Below are positions 1-8,268 of a stretch of 64,000 nt of DNA, one piece after another. Source of the DNA: JALZKA01 sp963717635 (GTDB lineage: Bacteria; Actinomycetota; Thermoleophilia; Solirubrobacterales; 70-9). The notes under the pieces were generated by a model that was not told where the DNA came from, did no database searches, and was given only the letters and a program-made list of their open reading frames with translations. Positions within the stretch are counted from its first letter, which is position 1, and each line of letters opens with the position of its first letter. The DNA lies in assembly GCA_963717635.1 (NCBI GenBank), contig OY970347.1, forward strand, positions 806,001-870,000, read 5' to 3'. Both the position numbers and the translations under genes were made by a program.

Positions 1-1
1 C

Positions 2-190
2 GGTCACGTGTGGGTTCCGTATACGCGCGACCAGATCCGCAAGGCGCCGAAGATCGAGGCCGGGAAGCCGCTCCCGCGAGACCATGAGACCGCGCTCCTC
101 GAGCACTACGGCGTCGGCACCGGCCAGGTTGGCCGCGGCGCCGACCTCGCCGCTCGCGACGCCAGCGCGGTCACGGCCCGCCCGGCGTAG
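2..190 (+). CDS. PRC-barrel domain protein, 3' end only
   Basis: An open frame enters from the left edge and ends at a TAG. The visible 62 residues contain VPYTRDQIRKAPKIEAG, then LLEHYGVG and an alanine-rich tail. The pattern V-P-Y-T-x-D-Q-[VI]-x-x-A-P followed by a short E/D-rich linker and xHYG is the C-terminal signature of actinobacterial PRC-barrel proteins. These are small beta-barrel domains found in stress-related and photosynthetic proteins; the role of the stand-alone actinobacterial ones is not established. The N-terminus lies outside the window, so length and start are unknown. It converges on the acyl-CoA dehydrogenase 4 bp away. Confidence 0.7.
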   Translation, partial: GHVWVPYTRDQIRKAPKIEAGKPLPRDHETALLEHYGVGTGQVGRGADLAARDASAVTARPA

Positions 191-194
191 GCCG

Positions 195-1340
195 CTACAG
201 GCCGAGCTGTCCGGCGATCACCATCTGCTGCACCTCGTCCGTGCCCTCGCCGATCGTGAGGATCTTGGCGTCGCGGTAGAAGCGGCAGACCGGGTATTCC
301 TCGATGTAGCCGTAGCCACCGTGGATCTGCACCGCCTCCTCGCAGGCGCGGACCGCGAGCCGGCCGGTGATCAGCTTCGCTTGGGCGGCGGTGAGCGTGA
401 ACGACTCGCCCGCGTCCTTTTGCAACGCGGCGCGGTAGACGAGCAGGCGGGCAGCCTCGAGCTGCGCCGAGATGTCCGCAACCTTGGCCTGGATCGCCTG
501 GAATTTCCCGATCGGCTTGCCGAACGCCTGCCGCTCCTTGGCGTAGGAGATCGCCTCGTCGAGGGCGCCCTGCGCCAGCCCGACCGCCATCGCGGCGACG
601 CCGATCCGGCCGCCGTCGAGGATGTGGAGGAACTGCTTGAAGCCCTCGCCGCGGCGCCCGAGCAGGTTGCTCTCGGGCACCCGGCAGCCGTCGAACGAGA
701 GCGGCCGGGTGTCGGAAGCGTTCCACCCCATTTTGCGGTAGGGCTCGCCCGGCTCGTAGCCCGGCGTCCCGTTCGGCACGATCAGGTTCGAGATCTCGCG
801 GCGACCGTCGCTTGAGTCGGTGACTGCGGTGATCGTGACGCAGCCGGAAATCTCGGTCCCCGCGTTGGTGATGAACTGCTTGGCGCCGTCGATCACCCAT
901 TCGCCGTCTTTGAGGCACGCCTTGGTCCGCGTCGCGCCGGCGTCGGACCCGGCCTCGGGCTCGGTCAGGCCGAACGCGGCGAGCCTCCGGCCGGCGCAGA
1001 GGTCGGGCAGCCAGTCGGACTTCTGCTCGTCGGTGCCCCAGAGGTGGATCGGCATCGTGCCCAGCGACGTGTGGGCTGCCATGGTGATGCAGACCGAGGA
1101 GTCGATCCGCGCCAGTTCTTCGACGGCGAGCGCGTAGGAGAGGGTGTCGGCGCCGCCGCCCCCGTACTCCTCTCCGAAGGGGATGCCCATCAGGCCCAGG
1201 TCGCCGAGCTCGGCGACGATTTCGTACGGGAACGCCTTGGTCCGGTCGAGCTCCTCGGCGACCGGCGCAACCTGCTGCCGTGCGAAGTCGCGCACGGTGT
1301 CGCGCAGCAGCCGCTGCTCGTCTGTCAGGCCGAAGTCCAT
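195..1340 (-). CDS. Acyl-CoA dehydrogenase (short/medium-chain type)
   Basis: A 381-residue flavoenzyme of normal family length. It oxidises acyl-CoA to 2-enoyl-CoA using FAD and hands electrons to ETF, whose genes lie 11 kb to the right. The FAD/substrate motif GLTEPEAGSDAGA is at residues 124-136, the second family signature region (QIHGGYGYIEEYPVCR) is near the C-terminus, and the catalytic base is E365 in IGEGTDEVQ, the short-chain/butyryl-CoA position. It lies 33 bp downstream of an HxlR-type regulator on the same strand, so the two are probably co-transcribed. Chain-length preference cannot be read with certainty. Confidence 0.93.
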   Translation of the reverse strand: MDFGLTDEQRLLRDTVRDFARQQVAPVAEELDRTKAFPYEIVAELGDLGLMGIPFGEEYGGGGADTLSYALAVEELARIDSSVCITMAAHTSLGTMPIHLWGTDEQKSDWLPDLCAGRRLAAFGLTEPEAGSDAGATRTKACLKDGEWVIDGAKQFITNAGTEISGCVTITAVTDSSDGRREISNLIVPNGTPGYEPGEPYRKMGWNASDTRPLSFDGCRVPESNLLGRRGEGFKQFLHILDGGRIGVAAMAVGLAQGALDEAISYAKERQAFGKPIGKFQAIQAKVADISAQLEAARLLVYRAALQKDAGESFTLTAAQAKLITGRLAVRACEEAVQIHGGYGYIEEYPVCRFYRDAKILTIGEGTDEVQQMVIAGQLGL

Positions 1341-1373
1341 GCGGCGCGGGATGTTATGCGGCGGGTGCCGCGG

Positions 1374-1838
1374 CTAGGCGGCAGCGGCCAGCTTCGCGCC
1401 CGGCCCGGCGACGCCGTACGCGTCGCGAACGCCAAGCTCGGCGCCGCAGCGCTCGCAGATCCGGCGGTCGTTGACGCGGCCGTCGCAGCCCTTGTGCCGG
1501 ATCTCGAGGGGCGCTCCGTCCTGGTCGGCGAGGTGCTTGTCGCCGAAGCCGATCAGGGCGATCAGGACCGGCCAGAGGTCGAGGCCCTTCTCGGTCAGGA
1601 AGTATTCATGGCGCTCCGGCTTCTCCTGGTAGGCCCGCTTCTCGAGGATCCCGTTGTCGACCAGTAGCTGAAGCCTGGTGGAGAGGACGTTCCGCGCCAC
1701 GCCCAGGCTCTCCTGGATCTGATCGAACCGGCGGCGGCCCGAGAACACGTCGCGAATGACCAGCATCGTCCAGCGCTCGCCGATCAGCTCCAGCGTGCGC
1801 GCAGCCGAGCAGTTCTGTCCGTATTCGCGTCCCAGCAC
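1374..1838 (-). CDS. HxlR-family winged-helix regulator with C-terminal cysteine cluster
   Basis: A 154-residue regulator. I chose the GTG at 1838 because it follows a good ribosome-binding site (GGGCGGAG) and gives the family N-terminus LGREYGQNCSAARTLELIGERW. A longer frame starts at 1907, but that ATG lies inside a palindrome likely to be the operator. The winged helix spans about residues 12-100. The C-terminus carries CDGRVNDRRICERCGAEL, a Cys/CxxC arrangement that may bind zinc. It is followed by the acyl-CoA dehydrogenase and is divergent from a small ORF and a thioesterase, so it probably autoregulates and controls both sides. Confidence 0.88.
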   Translation of the reverse strand: MLGREYGQNCSAARTLELIGERWTMLVIRDVFSGRRRFDQIQESLGVARNVLSTRLQLLVDNGILEKRAYQEKPERHEYFLTEKGLDLWPVLIALIGFGDKHLADQDGAPLEIRHKGCDGRVNDRRICERCGAELGVRDAYGVAGPGAKLAAAA

Positions 1839-1899
1839 CTGTACTCCGCCCTTTCGTCCGTCGTCCGTCGCTCTCTCCATCTGTGATGTTCGCACACTT

Positions 1900-1916
1900 A
1901 GTTGCATTACGCAACT
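1900..1916. promoter_or_regulatory. Perfect inverted repeat, likely HxlR operator
   Basis: AGTTGC-N5-GCAACT is a perfect 6 bp inverted repeat between the divergent regulator and the small-ORF/thioesterase operon. A further half-like copy, GGTTGCATC, follows at about 1932. The repeat overlaps the -35 hexamer of the rightward promoter, which fits repression by the adjacent HxlR protein. Binding is inferred. Confidence 0.55.
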
Positions 1917-1930
1917 CGGCTCTGTAAGGT
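1902..1930 (+). promoter_or_regulatory. Predicted promoter of small ORF - thioesterase operon
   Basis: TTGCAT (1902-1907), a 17 bp spacer and TAAGGT (1925-1930) make a reasonable sigma-70-like promoter. It lies 34 bp upstream of the ATG at 1964, which has GGAGG at 1953-1957. Confidence 0.4.
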
Positions 1931-1963
1931 CGGTTGCATCAAGCTACTGAGTGGAGGTCGCAA

Positions 1964-2107
1964 ATGAAGGCTGACGAGACACGGAAGCGCCGGCGCAATC
2001 CGAATCCGGCGGGCAAGCTCGACCTGCGGATTGAGCTGAGCCAGGAGGAGATCCTGGCCGACCTCCTCTACCCGGCGCCGGCGAGGGGCGTCAGGCGGCG
2101 CCCGTGA
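1964..2107 (+). CDS. Small basic protein, 47 aa, unknown function
   Basis: A 47-codon ORF with a strong ribosome-binding site (GGAGG, 6 bp before ATG). It begins MKADETRKRRRNPNPAGK, followed by an amphipathic segment (LDLRIELSQEEILADLLYP) and a basic tail. Its TGA overlaps the GTG start of the thioesterase by 4 bp (GTGA), so the two genes are probably translationally coupled. I do not recognise the family. It could be a small regulatory or adaptor protein, or a leader peptide serving thioesterase translation. Strong initiation and exact coupling are the reasons to call it a gene. Confidence 0.6.
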   Translation: MKADETRKRRRNPNPAGKLDLRIELSQEEILADLLYPAPARGVRRRP

Positions 2108-2556
2108 CCGGCCTCGCAACCGAGTCCGCGGTGAGCGGACTCGAGTACATGCGGAGGATCGGCGCGGGCGAGATCCCACCGCCCCCGATTGCGGCGACGC
2201 TGAAGATGGGCATGGTGTCCGTCGACCACGGCCGCGCCGTGTTCGAGGGCCGTCCTGGCGAACAGCATTACAACCCGATCGGCGTGGTCCATGGCGGCTA
2301 CGCGGCGACGTTGCTCGACTCCGCCCTCGGCTGCGCGGTTCACACGACGCTGGAGCCCGGCGAGGGCTACACGACGCTGACGCTGGAGACGAAGTTCGTC
2401 CGGCCGGTGACGGGCGACACGGGGCTGATCCTGGCGGAGGCCGAGGTCGTCCATCGCGGCCGGCGCCAGGCGACCGCGGAGGCGAAGTTGATCGCGGCCA
2501 GCAGCGGCAAGCTCCTGGCTCATGCCACATCGACCTGCCTCGTGTTCCAGGCTTAG
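2104..2556 (+). CDS. PaaI-type hotdog-fold acyl-CoA thioesterase
   Basis: A 150-residue single hotdog domain. The motif NPIGVVHGGYAATLLDSALGC (about residues 57-77) is the HGG-containing active-site segment of PaaI/YbgC-like thioesterases, with D72 as the likely catalytic acid. It would hydrolyse an acyl- or aryl-CoA to the free acid and CoA in the cytoplasm. The GTG start at 2104 overlaps the upstream small ORF. Its position beside acyl-CoA dehydrogenase, thiolase and mutase genes fits CoA-ester turnover; the natural substrate is unknown. Confidence 0.9.
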   Translation: MTGLATESAVSGLEYMRRIGAGEIPPPPIAATLKMGMVSVDHGRAVFEGRPGEQHYNPIGVVHGGYAATLLDSALGCAVHTTLEPGEGYTTLTLETKFVRPVTGDTGLILAEAEVVHRGRRQATAEAKLIAASSGKLLAHATSTCLVFQA

Positions 2557-2587
2557 ACCAACAGCCCGGGCCGTACGATGGCTGGCG

Positions 2588-3097
2588 ATGCCGGTGGTCC
2601 TGAAAACGCCCGAGGTCAAGCTCGGGCAGACGGTCGCGAACGGGATCGCGCCGAGCATGTTCGCGTTGCTCGACCGGGGCGTGCAGCGGCGCCCCGAGCT
2701 GGCGCGCCAGATCCAGGGCAAGGTGGTGATCCGGTTTCGCGAGGAGATCGCGCCGCTGCGCATCAACTTCGGGCGCCGCGTGATCAGGGTCGAGGACGGC
2801 GACCTCCGGAGCCCCGACCTCACCGTCACCGGCAGCCTGCCGCACGTCGTCCAGCTCACCGTCACCCCGATGGGCAGGTTCGGGATTCCGGACTTCCGCA
2901 GCTCGCGCGGACGTGCCGCGTTGTTGCGCGTCGCCTCCGGCCGCGTGCGCCTTGGCGGCGACCTCGCGCTCGCCCGGAGGATGCTGGAGATGATGGCCGT
3001 CCCCGCGCCCGAAGGACCCCACCGGCGAGCTCACCGGGCGGTCCGGCGCGGTCCGCGGCGCCGCGACGAGACGGTCTGGATCGACGTCCTGACTTAG
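2588..3097 (+). CDS. SCP2-like sterol/lipid-binding domain protein
   Basis: A 169-residue protein starting at ATG 2588 (MPVVLKTPEVKLG). The central part (FGRRVIRVEDGDLRSPDLTV, then GRVRLGGDLALARRML) follows the SCP2 pattern, in which a beta-sheet carries a D-x-x-[LV] strand and ends in G-x-[LIV]-x-[LIV]-x-GD-x-x-L-A-x-x-[LM]. SCP2 domains bind lipids or acyl-CoA. No catalytic residues are evident. The C-terminus is arginine-rich and converges on the aminopeptidase with a 4 bp overlap of stop codons. The family call rests on motif recognition only. Confidence 0.65.
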   Translation: MPVVLKTPEVKLGQTVANGIAPSMFALLDRGVQRRPELARQIQGKVVIRFREEIAPLRINFGRRVIRVEDGDLRSPDLTVTGSLPHVVQLTVTPMGRFGIPDFRSSRGRAALLRVASGRVRLGGDLALARRMLEMMAVPAPEGPHRRAHRAVRRGPRRRDETVWIDVLT

Positions 3098-4548
3098 GCG
3101 GCCAGGTCGTGGGCGAGGCCCAACAGCAGGCGGACGCCAAATCCGGTTGGGCCCTTGCCCACGTACTCGCGCCCCGTGTCCCACGCCGTGCCGGCGATGT
3201 CCAGGTGCGCCCAGGGGCGCTCGTCGACGAACTCCTCCAGGAACGATCCGGCGTAGATCGTCCCCGCCTCGCGCTTCGCGGCGGCGTTGGTGAGGTCCGC
3301 GACGGTGCCCTTGGTGAGCTCCTTGTACTCGGGATGGAGCGGCAGGCGCCAGGCGAGCTCTCCGCTTCGGGTCGCGGCCGTTTCGACGATGCGGGCAAGC
3401 GCGTCGTCGTTCGAGATCAACGCGGCATACGTGGATCCGAGCGCGACGATCACGGCGCCGGTCAGCGTCGCCAGGTCGACAACGCGGTCGGCGCCCTGCT
3501 CGCGCACGCACCAGGTCAGGGCGTCGGCCAGGATCAGCCGGCCCTCCGCGTCGGTGTTGTTGACCTCGACGGTCTTGCCGTTGAGCTGCTTGATGATGTC
3601 GCCGGGGCGGGACGCCGTACCGGACGGCATGTTCTCCGTTGCCGGGATCGTCGCGACGATGTCCAGGTCAAGGCCCAACTCGGCGATCGCGGCAACGGCC
3701 TCGAGCACCGCGGCACCGCCGGACATGTCCATCTTCATCTCGTGCATGCCCTGCGACGGCTTGATCGAGATCCCACCGCTGTCGAAGGTGACCGCCTTGC
3801 CCACGAGGCCGAGCACCTCGCCCGAGCCCCGGCCGGAGTAGCGCAGGCAGATCAGCTTCGGCTCCTGCTCGCTGCCGGCGGCCACCGCCTCGAGGCCACC
3901 GAGCCCGCGCGCGGCGATTTCGTCGCGTCCGAGCACCTCGGTGCTGACCGATTCGAACTCGACGGCCAGTTCCCGGGCGCGCTCGGCCAGGAACGTGGGC
4001 GTCACCACGTTGGCGGGCAGGTTCTGCAGCTCCCGCGCGCGGTTCGCAGCTTCGGCTCCGACCCGCGCAGCGCGCAGCGCCGGCGCCAGCTCCTCGGCGC
4101 CGTCGGCGATCGACAGCGCCACGTGTTCCAGCCCGGGGCCACGAGGATCGTCGGGGTCCGCTGCCCGGTAGCGATCGAACCGGTAGGAGCCCAAGATCAG
4201 GCCCTCGGTGATCGCGGCGGCGGCATCCGCCTCGCCCAGCGGCCCGAGCTCGCCCAGCTCCCAGGCGATCCGCCGAGCCTCGTAGCGCCGCGCCTCCTTG
4301 GCGACCAGGGCGCCCAGCACCCGCAGCTTCTCGGCGTCGAGCTCCGCGGCGGCGCCGAGGCCGACCGCGAGCAGGCGCTCGGGGGAACCCGGATGCAGCA
4401 GCGCCAGCTTGCGGAAGCCTCCCCTGGCATCCCCTGCCCCGGGCGCCGTCGCGAGGGCGTCGGGCAGCGCGGCGCCCGCCGCAAGCGTGGTCACATGGAG
4501 GTCCGCGTCAAGCTCTGTCAGCGGCGCGGATGTGGCCTCGACCTGCAC
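3094..4548 (-). CDS. pepA: Leucyl aminopeptidase (peptidase family M17)
   Basis: A 484-residue M17 aminopeptidase, the usual length, removing N-terminal residues from peptides in the cytoplasm. Two-metal ligands and catalytic residues are all present: K251 and D256 in VGKAVTFDSGG, D274 in MKMDMSGG, and D333/E335/R337 in the family signature NNTDAEGRLILAD. I chose the GTG at 4548; the frame stays open to 4731, but that extension overlaps the divergent thiolase gene and is arginine-rich, so it is unlikely to be coding. No strong ribosome-binding site precedes the GTG, so the exact start is uncertain. Confidence 0.93.
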   Translation of the reverse strand: MQVEATSAPLTELDADLHVTTLAAGAALPDALATAPGAGDARGGFRKLALLHPGSPERLLAVGLGAAAELDAEKLRVLGALVAKEARRYEARRIAWELGELGPLGEADAAAAITEGLILGSYRFDRYRAADPDDPRGPGLEHVALSIADGAEELAPALRAARVGAEAANRARELQNLPANVVTPTFLAERARELAVEFESVSTEVLGRDEIAARGLGGLEAVAAGSEQEPKLICLRYSGRGSGEVLGLVGKAVTFDSGGISIKPSQGMHEMKMDMSGGAAVLEAVAAIAELGLDLDIVATIPATENMPSGTASRPGDIIKQLNGKTVEVNNTDAEGRLILADALTWCVREQGADRVVDLATLTGAVIVALGSTYAALISNDDALARIVETAATRSGELAWRLPLHPEYKELTKGTVADLTNAAAKREAGTIYAGSFLEEFVDERPWAHLDIAGTAWDTGREYVGKGPTGFGVRLLLGLAHDLAA

Positions 4549-4619
4549 GCCGCGCGAGTCTATGCGAGGCCGCTTCCCTACGATTCCCCTCCCGTCCTCA
4601 CCCTCCGGAAAGGCACTGA

Positions 4620-5801
4620 ATGTCCCGCACCGTGATCCTCGGAACCGCCCGCACCCCGTTCGGCAAGATGGGCGGAGCCCTCGCGTCGAAGGGCGCCCCC
4701 GAGCTGGGCGGCCAGGCGATCTCCGCCGCACTCGAGCGTTCGAGCGTCGAACCGGAGCAGGTCCAGCAGGTGATCTACGGCCAGGTACTGCAGGCCGGCC
4801 AGGGACAGATTCCCTCGCGGCAGGCGCAGATCGAGGCGGGAATTCCTAAAGAGGTCCCCTCGGAGACCATCAACAAGGTCTGCGCCTCCGGCATGCGCGC
4901 GGTCGGCATCGCCGACCTGGCGGTGCGCGCCGGCGAGCTCGAGGTCGGCGTCGCGGGTGGCATGGAGTCGATGTCGAACGCCCCCTACCTGCTGCCGGGT
5001 GCGCGCTTCGGCTTCAGGATGGGCGACGTCACCGCGATCGATGCGATGACCCACGACGGGCTGACGAACCCGTTCACCGACAAGCAGATGATCAACGAGG
5101 CCTCCGAGGTCTCGAACGAGCTCGAGATTACGCGCCCTGACATGGACCGCTGGGCCGCCCGCTCCCATCAGCTCGCGGCGAAGGCCACCGATGAGGGCCT
5201 GCTGGCCGAGGAGATCGTCCCGGTGGTCGTCAAGTCTCGCAAGGAGGAGACGGAGGTCGCCGCCGACGAGGCGATCCGCGCCGACTCGACGGTCGAGTCG
5301 CTCGCGAAGCTGAAGGGGATCGGCGGGCCCGACGCCACCCACACCGCCGGCAACGCGCCCGGTGTGAACGATGGCGCCGCGGCTGTGGTCGTCGCCTCGG
5401 ACGAGTGGGCGCAGACCAACGGGCGCGATGTGCTCGCCACCGTGATCGGCTACGGCTCGGTGGCGGACGACTACGCGTACCTCGCGAAGACTCCCGCGAA
5501 GGCCGCCCAGCAGGCGCTGGAGAAGATCGGCAAGGCGCCCGGCGACGTCGACCTCTGGGAGATCAACGAGGCGTTCGCGTCGGTCGCCCTCAACTCGCTG
5601 CGCATGCTCGGCGTCGAGGAGGACAACGTGAACGTGAACGGCGGTGCGATTGCCCTCGGACATCCGATCGGCGCCTCCGGCGCGCGCATCGTCGGGGCGC
5701 TCGTTCACGAGCTCCGGCGCCGCGGCGGCGGCCTGGGAGTCGCCGCGATCTGCTCAGGCGGCGGCCAGGGCGATGCAATCGTCCTCGAAGTCGCGGGCTG
5801 A
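4620..5801 (+). CDS. Acetyl-CoA C-acyltransferase (thiolase)
   Basis: A 393-residue thiolase, typical of the biosynthetic/acetoacetyl-CoA type, joining two acetyl-CoA or cleaving 3-ketoacyl-CoA. The nucleophile is C88 (NKVCASGMRA), the active-site histidine H348 (GGAIALGHPIGASGAR) and the acid/base cysteine C378 (AICSGGGQGDA). GGAAAGG upstream gives good initiation. It is the first gene of a same-strand run continuing with a HAD phosphatase 4 bp downstream and the acyl-CoA mutase, which suggests one acyl-CoA operon reaching to about 9034. Confidence 0.95.
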   Translation: MSRTVILGTARTPFGKMGGALASKGAPELGGQAISAALERSSVEPEQVQQVIYGQVLQAGQGQIPSRQAQIEAGIPKEVPSETINKVCASGMRAVGIADLAVRAGELEVGVAGGMESMSNAPYLLPGARFGFRMGDVTAIDAMTHDGLTNPFTDKQMINEASEVSNELEITRPDMDRWAARSHQLAAKATDEGLLAEEIVPVVVKSRKEETEVAADEAIRADSTVESLAKLKGIGGPDATHTAGNAPGVNDGAAAVVVASDEWAQTNGRDVLATVIGYGSVADDYAYLAKTPAKAAQQALEKIGKAPGDVDLWEINEAFASVALNSLRMLGVEEDNVNVNGGAIALGHPIGASGARIVGALVHELRRRGGGLGVAAICSGGGQGDAIVLEVAG

Positions 5802-5805
5802 GCCG

Positions 5806-6585
5806 ATGCCGCGGGCAGCGGCTTTCTTCGACCTCGATCGAACCCTGATGGCCGGCTCATCCGGCATGGCATGGGTCCGGGCGTCCTATGACGCGAGGCT
5901 GATCTCGCGTGGTCAGATGTTGCGCTGGGCGCGCGACGGCCTGGTGTTCCGGCTGCGCGGCTCGACCGACGAGACGACCAAGGCCGCGATGGACCAGATC
6001 TCCGAGGTCCTGAAGGGCACCACGGCGCGCGAGCTCGAGCGCCTGGGCCCGCAGGTGCTGGCGACGGTCCTGCCGCGGATCTACCCGGAGATGCTCGCCG
6101 AGGTCCATTCGCATCAGGACGCCGGCCGGCCGACGTTCATCGTCAGCGCCGCCGGCAACGACCTCGTCGAGCAGGTGGCTCGCGTGCTCGGCATGGAGGG
6201 CGGAATCGGCACGCGCTACGAGCTGGACTCAGACGGTCGGTTCACCGGGCGGCTCGATGGCCCGTTCATGTACGGCGAGGGCAAGCTCGACGGGATGCGC
6301 GGCTTCGCCGACGCGCACGACATCGATCTCACGGAGTCCTGGGCATACTCCGATTCGGCCTCGGATCTCCCGATGCTGCGCGCGGTTGGCCACGCGGTCG
6401 CGGTCAACCCCGATGTGGCCCTCCTGGAGGTGGCTCGCGCCGAGGGCTGGGACGTGATGCGCTTCGAGCGGCTCGGCCGGCGGCTGGCCGTGGCCGGCGC
6501 GACGCTTACCGCGGCTGCTGTCGGCGGCGGCGGTGCACTGCTCGCGCGCCGGCGGACGACCGCGAGGCGACCCCGCCGGCGCTAG
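5806..6585 (+). CDS. HAD-IB family phosphatase (SerB-like) with C-terminal hydrophobic segment
   Basis: 259 residues from ATG 5806, four bases after the thiolase stop. HAD motif I is FFDLDRTLM (nucleophile D9, D11), motif II is the serine in FIVSAAG, and motif III is YSDSASDLPML. A helical cap lies between. The last 40 residues form a small-residue hydrophobic stretch (AVAGATLTAAAVGGGGALLA) ending in an arginine-rich tail, so the protein may associate with the membrane. HAD-IB enzymes dephosphorylate phosphoserine or phospholipid-like substrates; the substrate here is unknown. Confidence 0.88.
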   Translation: MPRAAAFFDLDRTLMAGSSGMAWVRASYDARLISRGQMLRWARDGLVFRLRGSTDETTKAAMDQISEVLKGTTARELERLGPQVLATVLPRIYPEMLAEVHSHQDAGRPTFIVSAAGNDLVEQVARVLGMEGGIGTRYELDSDGRFTGRLDGPFMYGEGKLDGMRGFADAHDIDLTESWAYSDSASDLPMLRAVGHAVAVNPDVALLEVARAEGWDVMRFERLGRRLAVAGATLTAAAVGGGGALLARRRTTARRPRRR

Positions 6586-6609
6586 CGCCGGCGGCGGTAG
6601 CCTTCGGGC

Positions 6610-8223
6610 ATGGCAATCGAGCCCAAGGCACACGAGCGCCAGGCGCATTTCGACACGATCTCCGGGCACCCGGTCCGGCCGCTCTACACCGAGGACGATC
6701 TCGGGGGCTGGGACGCCGAGCGCGACCTGGGCCAGCCTGGCCAGTTCCCGTTCACGCGCGGCCCGTATCCCTCGATGTACCGCGGGCAGCTCTGGACGAT
6801 GCGCCAGTTCGCCGGCTTCGGGACGGTGGAGGAGACGAATAAGCGCTTCCGCTACCTGCTCGACCAGGGCCAGACCGGCCTCTCGACCGCGTTCGACATG
6901 CCGACCCTGATGGGCCTGGACTCCGACCACGGCCGCTCGTTCGGCGAGGTCGGCGTGGAGGGGGTGGCGCTCGACACCGTCGACGACATGGAGACCCTGT
7001 TCGACGGGATCCCGCTCGACCGGGTGACCGTCTCGATGACGATCAACGCCCCGGCGGCGATCATGCTCGCGTTCTACGTCGTCGCGGCGGAGGAGAAGGG
7101 GATCCAGCCGGGTGAGCTCGGCGGGACGATCCAGACCGACATCCTCAAGGAGTACATCGCCCAGAAGGAGTGGTGCTTCCCGATCGAGCCGGCGATGAGG
7201 CTCGTCACCGACATGATCGAGTGGTGCAGCGGTGAGATGCCGCGCTGGCACCCGATCTCGATCTCCGGCTATCACATTCGCGAGGCGGGTTCGACCGCCC
7301 AGCAGGAGCTGGCGTTCACGCTCAAGGACGGCTTCACCTACGTCGAGCGCGCGATCGAGCGCGGCCTCGACGTCGACTCGTTCGCGCCGCGGCTCTCGTT
7401 CTTCTTCAACGCGCACATCGACTTCTTCGAGGAGATCGCGAAGTACCGTGCTGCCCGGCGAATCTGGGCGCGCGAGCTGCGCGACAGATATGCGGCGCGT
7501 GACGAGCGATCGCTCCTGATGCGTTTCCACACGCAGACGGCTGGCGTCTCCCTGACCGCCCAGCAGCCGCTCAACAACATCGTCCGCACGGCGATCGAGG
7601 CGCTCGCCGGCGTCCTCGGTGGCACCCAGTCGCTGCACACCAACTCTTTCGACGAGGCGCTTGCGCTGCCGACCGAGGAGGCCGTCCGGGTCGCGCTTCG
7701 CACCCAGCAGGTGATCGCGCACGAGACCGGCGTCGCCAACACGGTCGACCCGCTGGGCGGCTCGTACTTCGTCGAGACCCTTACCGACCAGATGGAGGCC
7801 GCCGCTTACGAGTACTTCGCCCGGATCGACGAGCTGGGCGGGATGGTCGCCGCCATCGAGGGCGGCTTCCCTCAGCGCGAGATCGCGGACGCGGCATTCA
7901 CCTACCAGCAGGAGGTCGAGTCAAGGCAGCGGATCGTCGTCGGCGTCAACGACTACACGCTCGAGGGCGAGGCCGACCCGCAGCTCCACCGGCCGGATCC
8001 CGACGCCGAGCGGCGCCAGCGAGAGCGCCTGGGGCGGACGCGCGCCGACCGTGACGAGGCGGCCGTCGAGGGCACGCTCGAGCGGCTCAAGTCCGTCGCG
8101 GCCGGCGATGCGAACCTGATGCCGGCGATCATCGAATGTGCCCGGGCGCGGGTCTCGGAGGGCGAGATGGTCGCCGCGCTCCAGGAGGTGTTCGGCACCT
8201 ACACCGAGCACCCGCAGTTCTGA
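6610..8223 (+). CDS. icmA: B12-dependent acyl-CoA mutase, large subunit, isobutyryl-CoA mutase-like
   Basis: A 537-residue catalytic subunit of the methylmalonyl-CoA mutase family without the B12-binding domain, which is encoded separately at 8612. Family landmarks: RGPYPSMYRGQLWTMRQFAGF, LSTAFDMPTLMG, TIQTDILKEYIAQKEW and ISISGYHIREAG (H222). By alignment from memory with known mutases, F67 sits where methylmalonyl-CoA mutase has the carboxylate-contacting Tyr89, and Q185 replaces its Arg207. Phe/Gln is the isobutyryl-CoA mutase pairing. The likely reaction is isobutyryl-CoA to and from n-butyryl-CoA with adenosylcobalamin. General annotation would read methylmalonyl-CoA mutase family protein; substrate is inferred. 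Confidence 0.93.
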   Translation: MAIEPKAHERQAHFDTISGHPVRPLYTEDDLGGWDAERDLGQPGQFPFTRGPYPSMYRGQLWTMRQFAGFGTVEETNKRFRYLLDQGQTGLSTAFDMPTLMGLDSDHGRSFGEVGVEGVALDTVDDMETLFDGIPLDRVTVSMTINAPAAIMLAFYVVAAEEKGIQPGELGGTIQTDILKEYIAQKEWCFPIEPAMRLVTDMIEWCSGEMPRWHPISISGYHIREAGSTAQQELAFTLKDGFTYVERAIERGLDVDSFAPRLSFFFNAHIDFFEEIAKYRAARRIWARELRDRYAARDERSLLMRFHTQTAGVSLTAQQPLNNIVRTAIEALAGVLGGTQSLHTNSFDEALALPTEEAVRVALRTQQVIAHETGVANTVDPLGGSYFVETLTDQMEAAAYEYFARIDELGGMVAAIEGGFPQREIADAAFTYQQEVESRQRIVVGVNDYTLEGEADPQLHRPDPDAERRQRERLGRTRADRDEAAVEGTLERLKSVAAGDANLMPAIIECARARVSEGEMVAALQEVFGTYTEHPQF

Positions 8224-8268
8224 GCGTCGCTTCGGTTTTCGCGGCCTGAGGCCGGGTAGCCGGTCGGC

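Noticed and set aside
1907..3511. Long minus-strand open frame of 534 codons over the thioesterase and SCP2-like genes
   Set aside because: Arginine/proline-rich, no motif, and antisense to two well-supported genes; a GC-rich shadow frame.
8224..8268. CGGCC-TGA-GGCCG hairpin after the mutase large subunit
   Set aside because: Only a 5 bp stem without U-run, and the downstream small subunit must be co-expressed, so termination here is unlikely.
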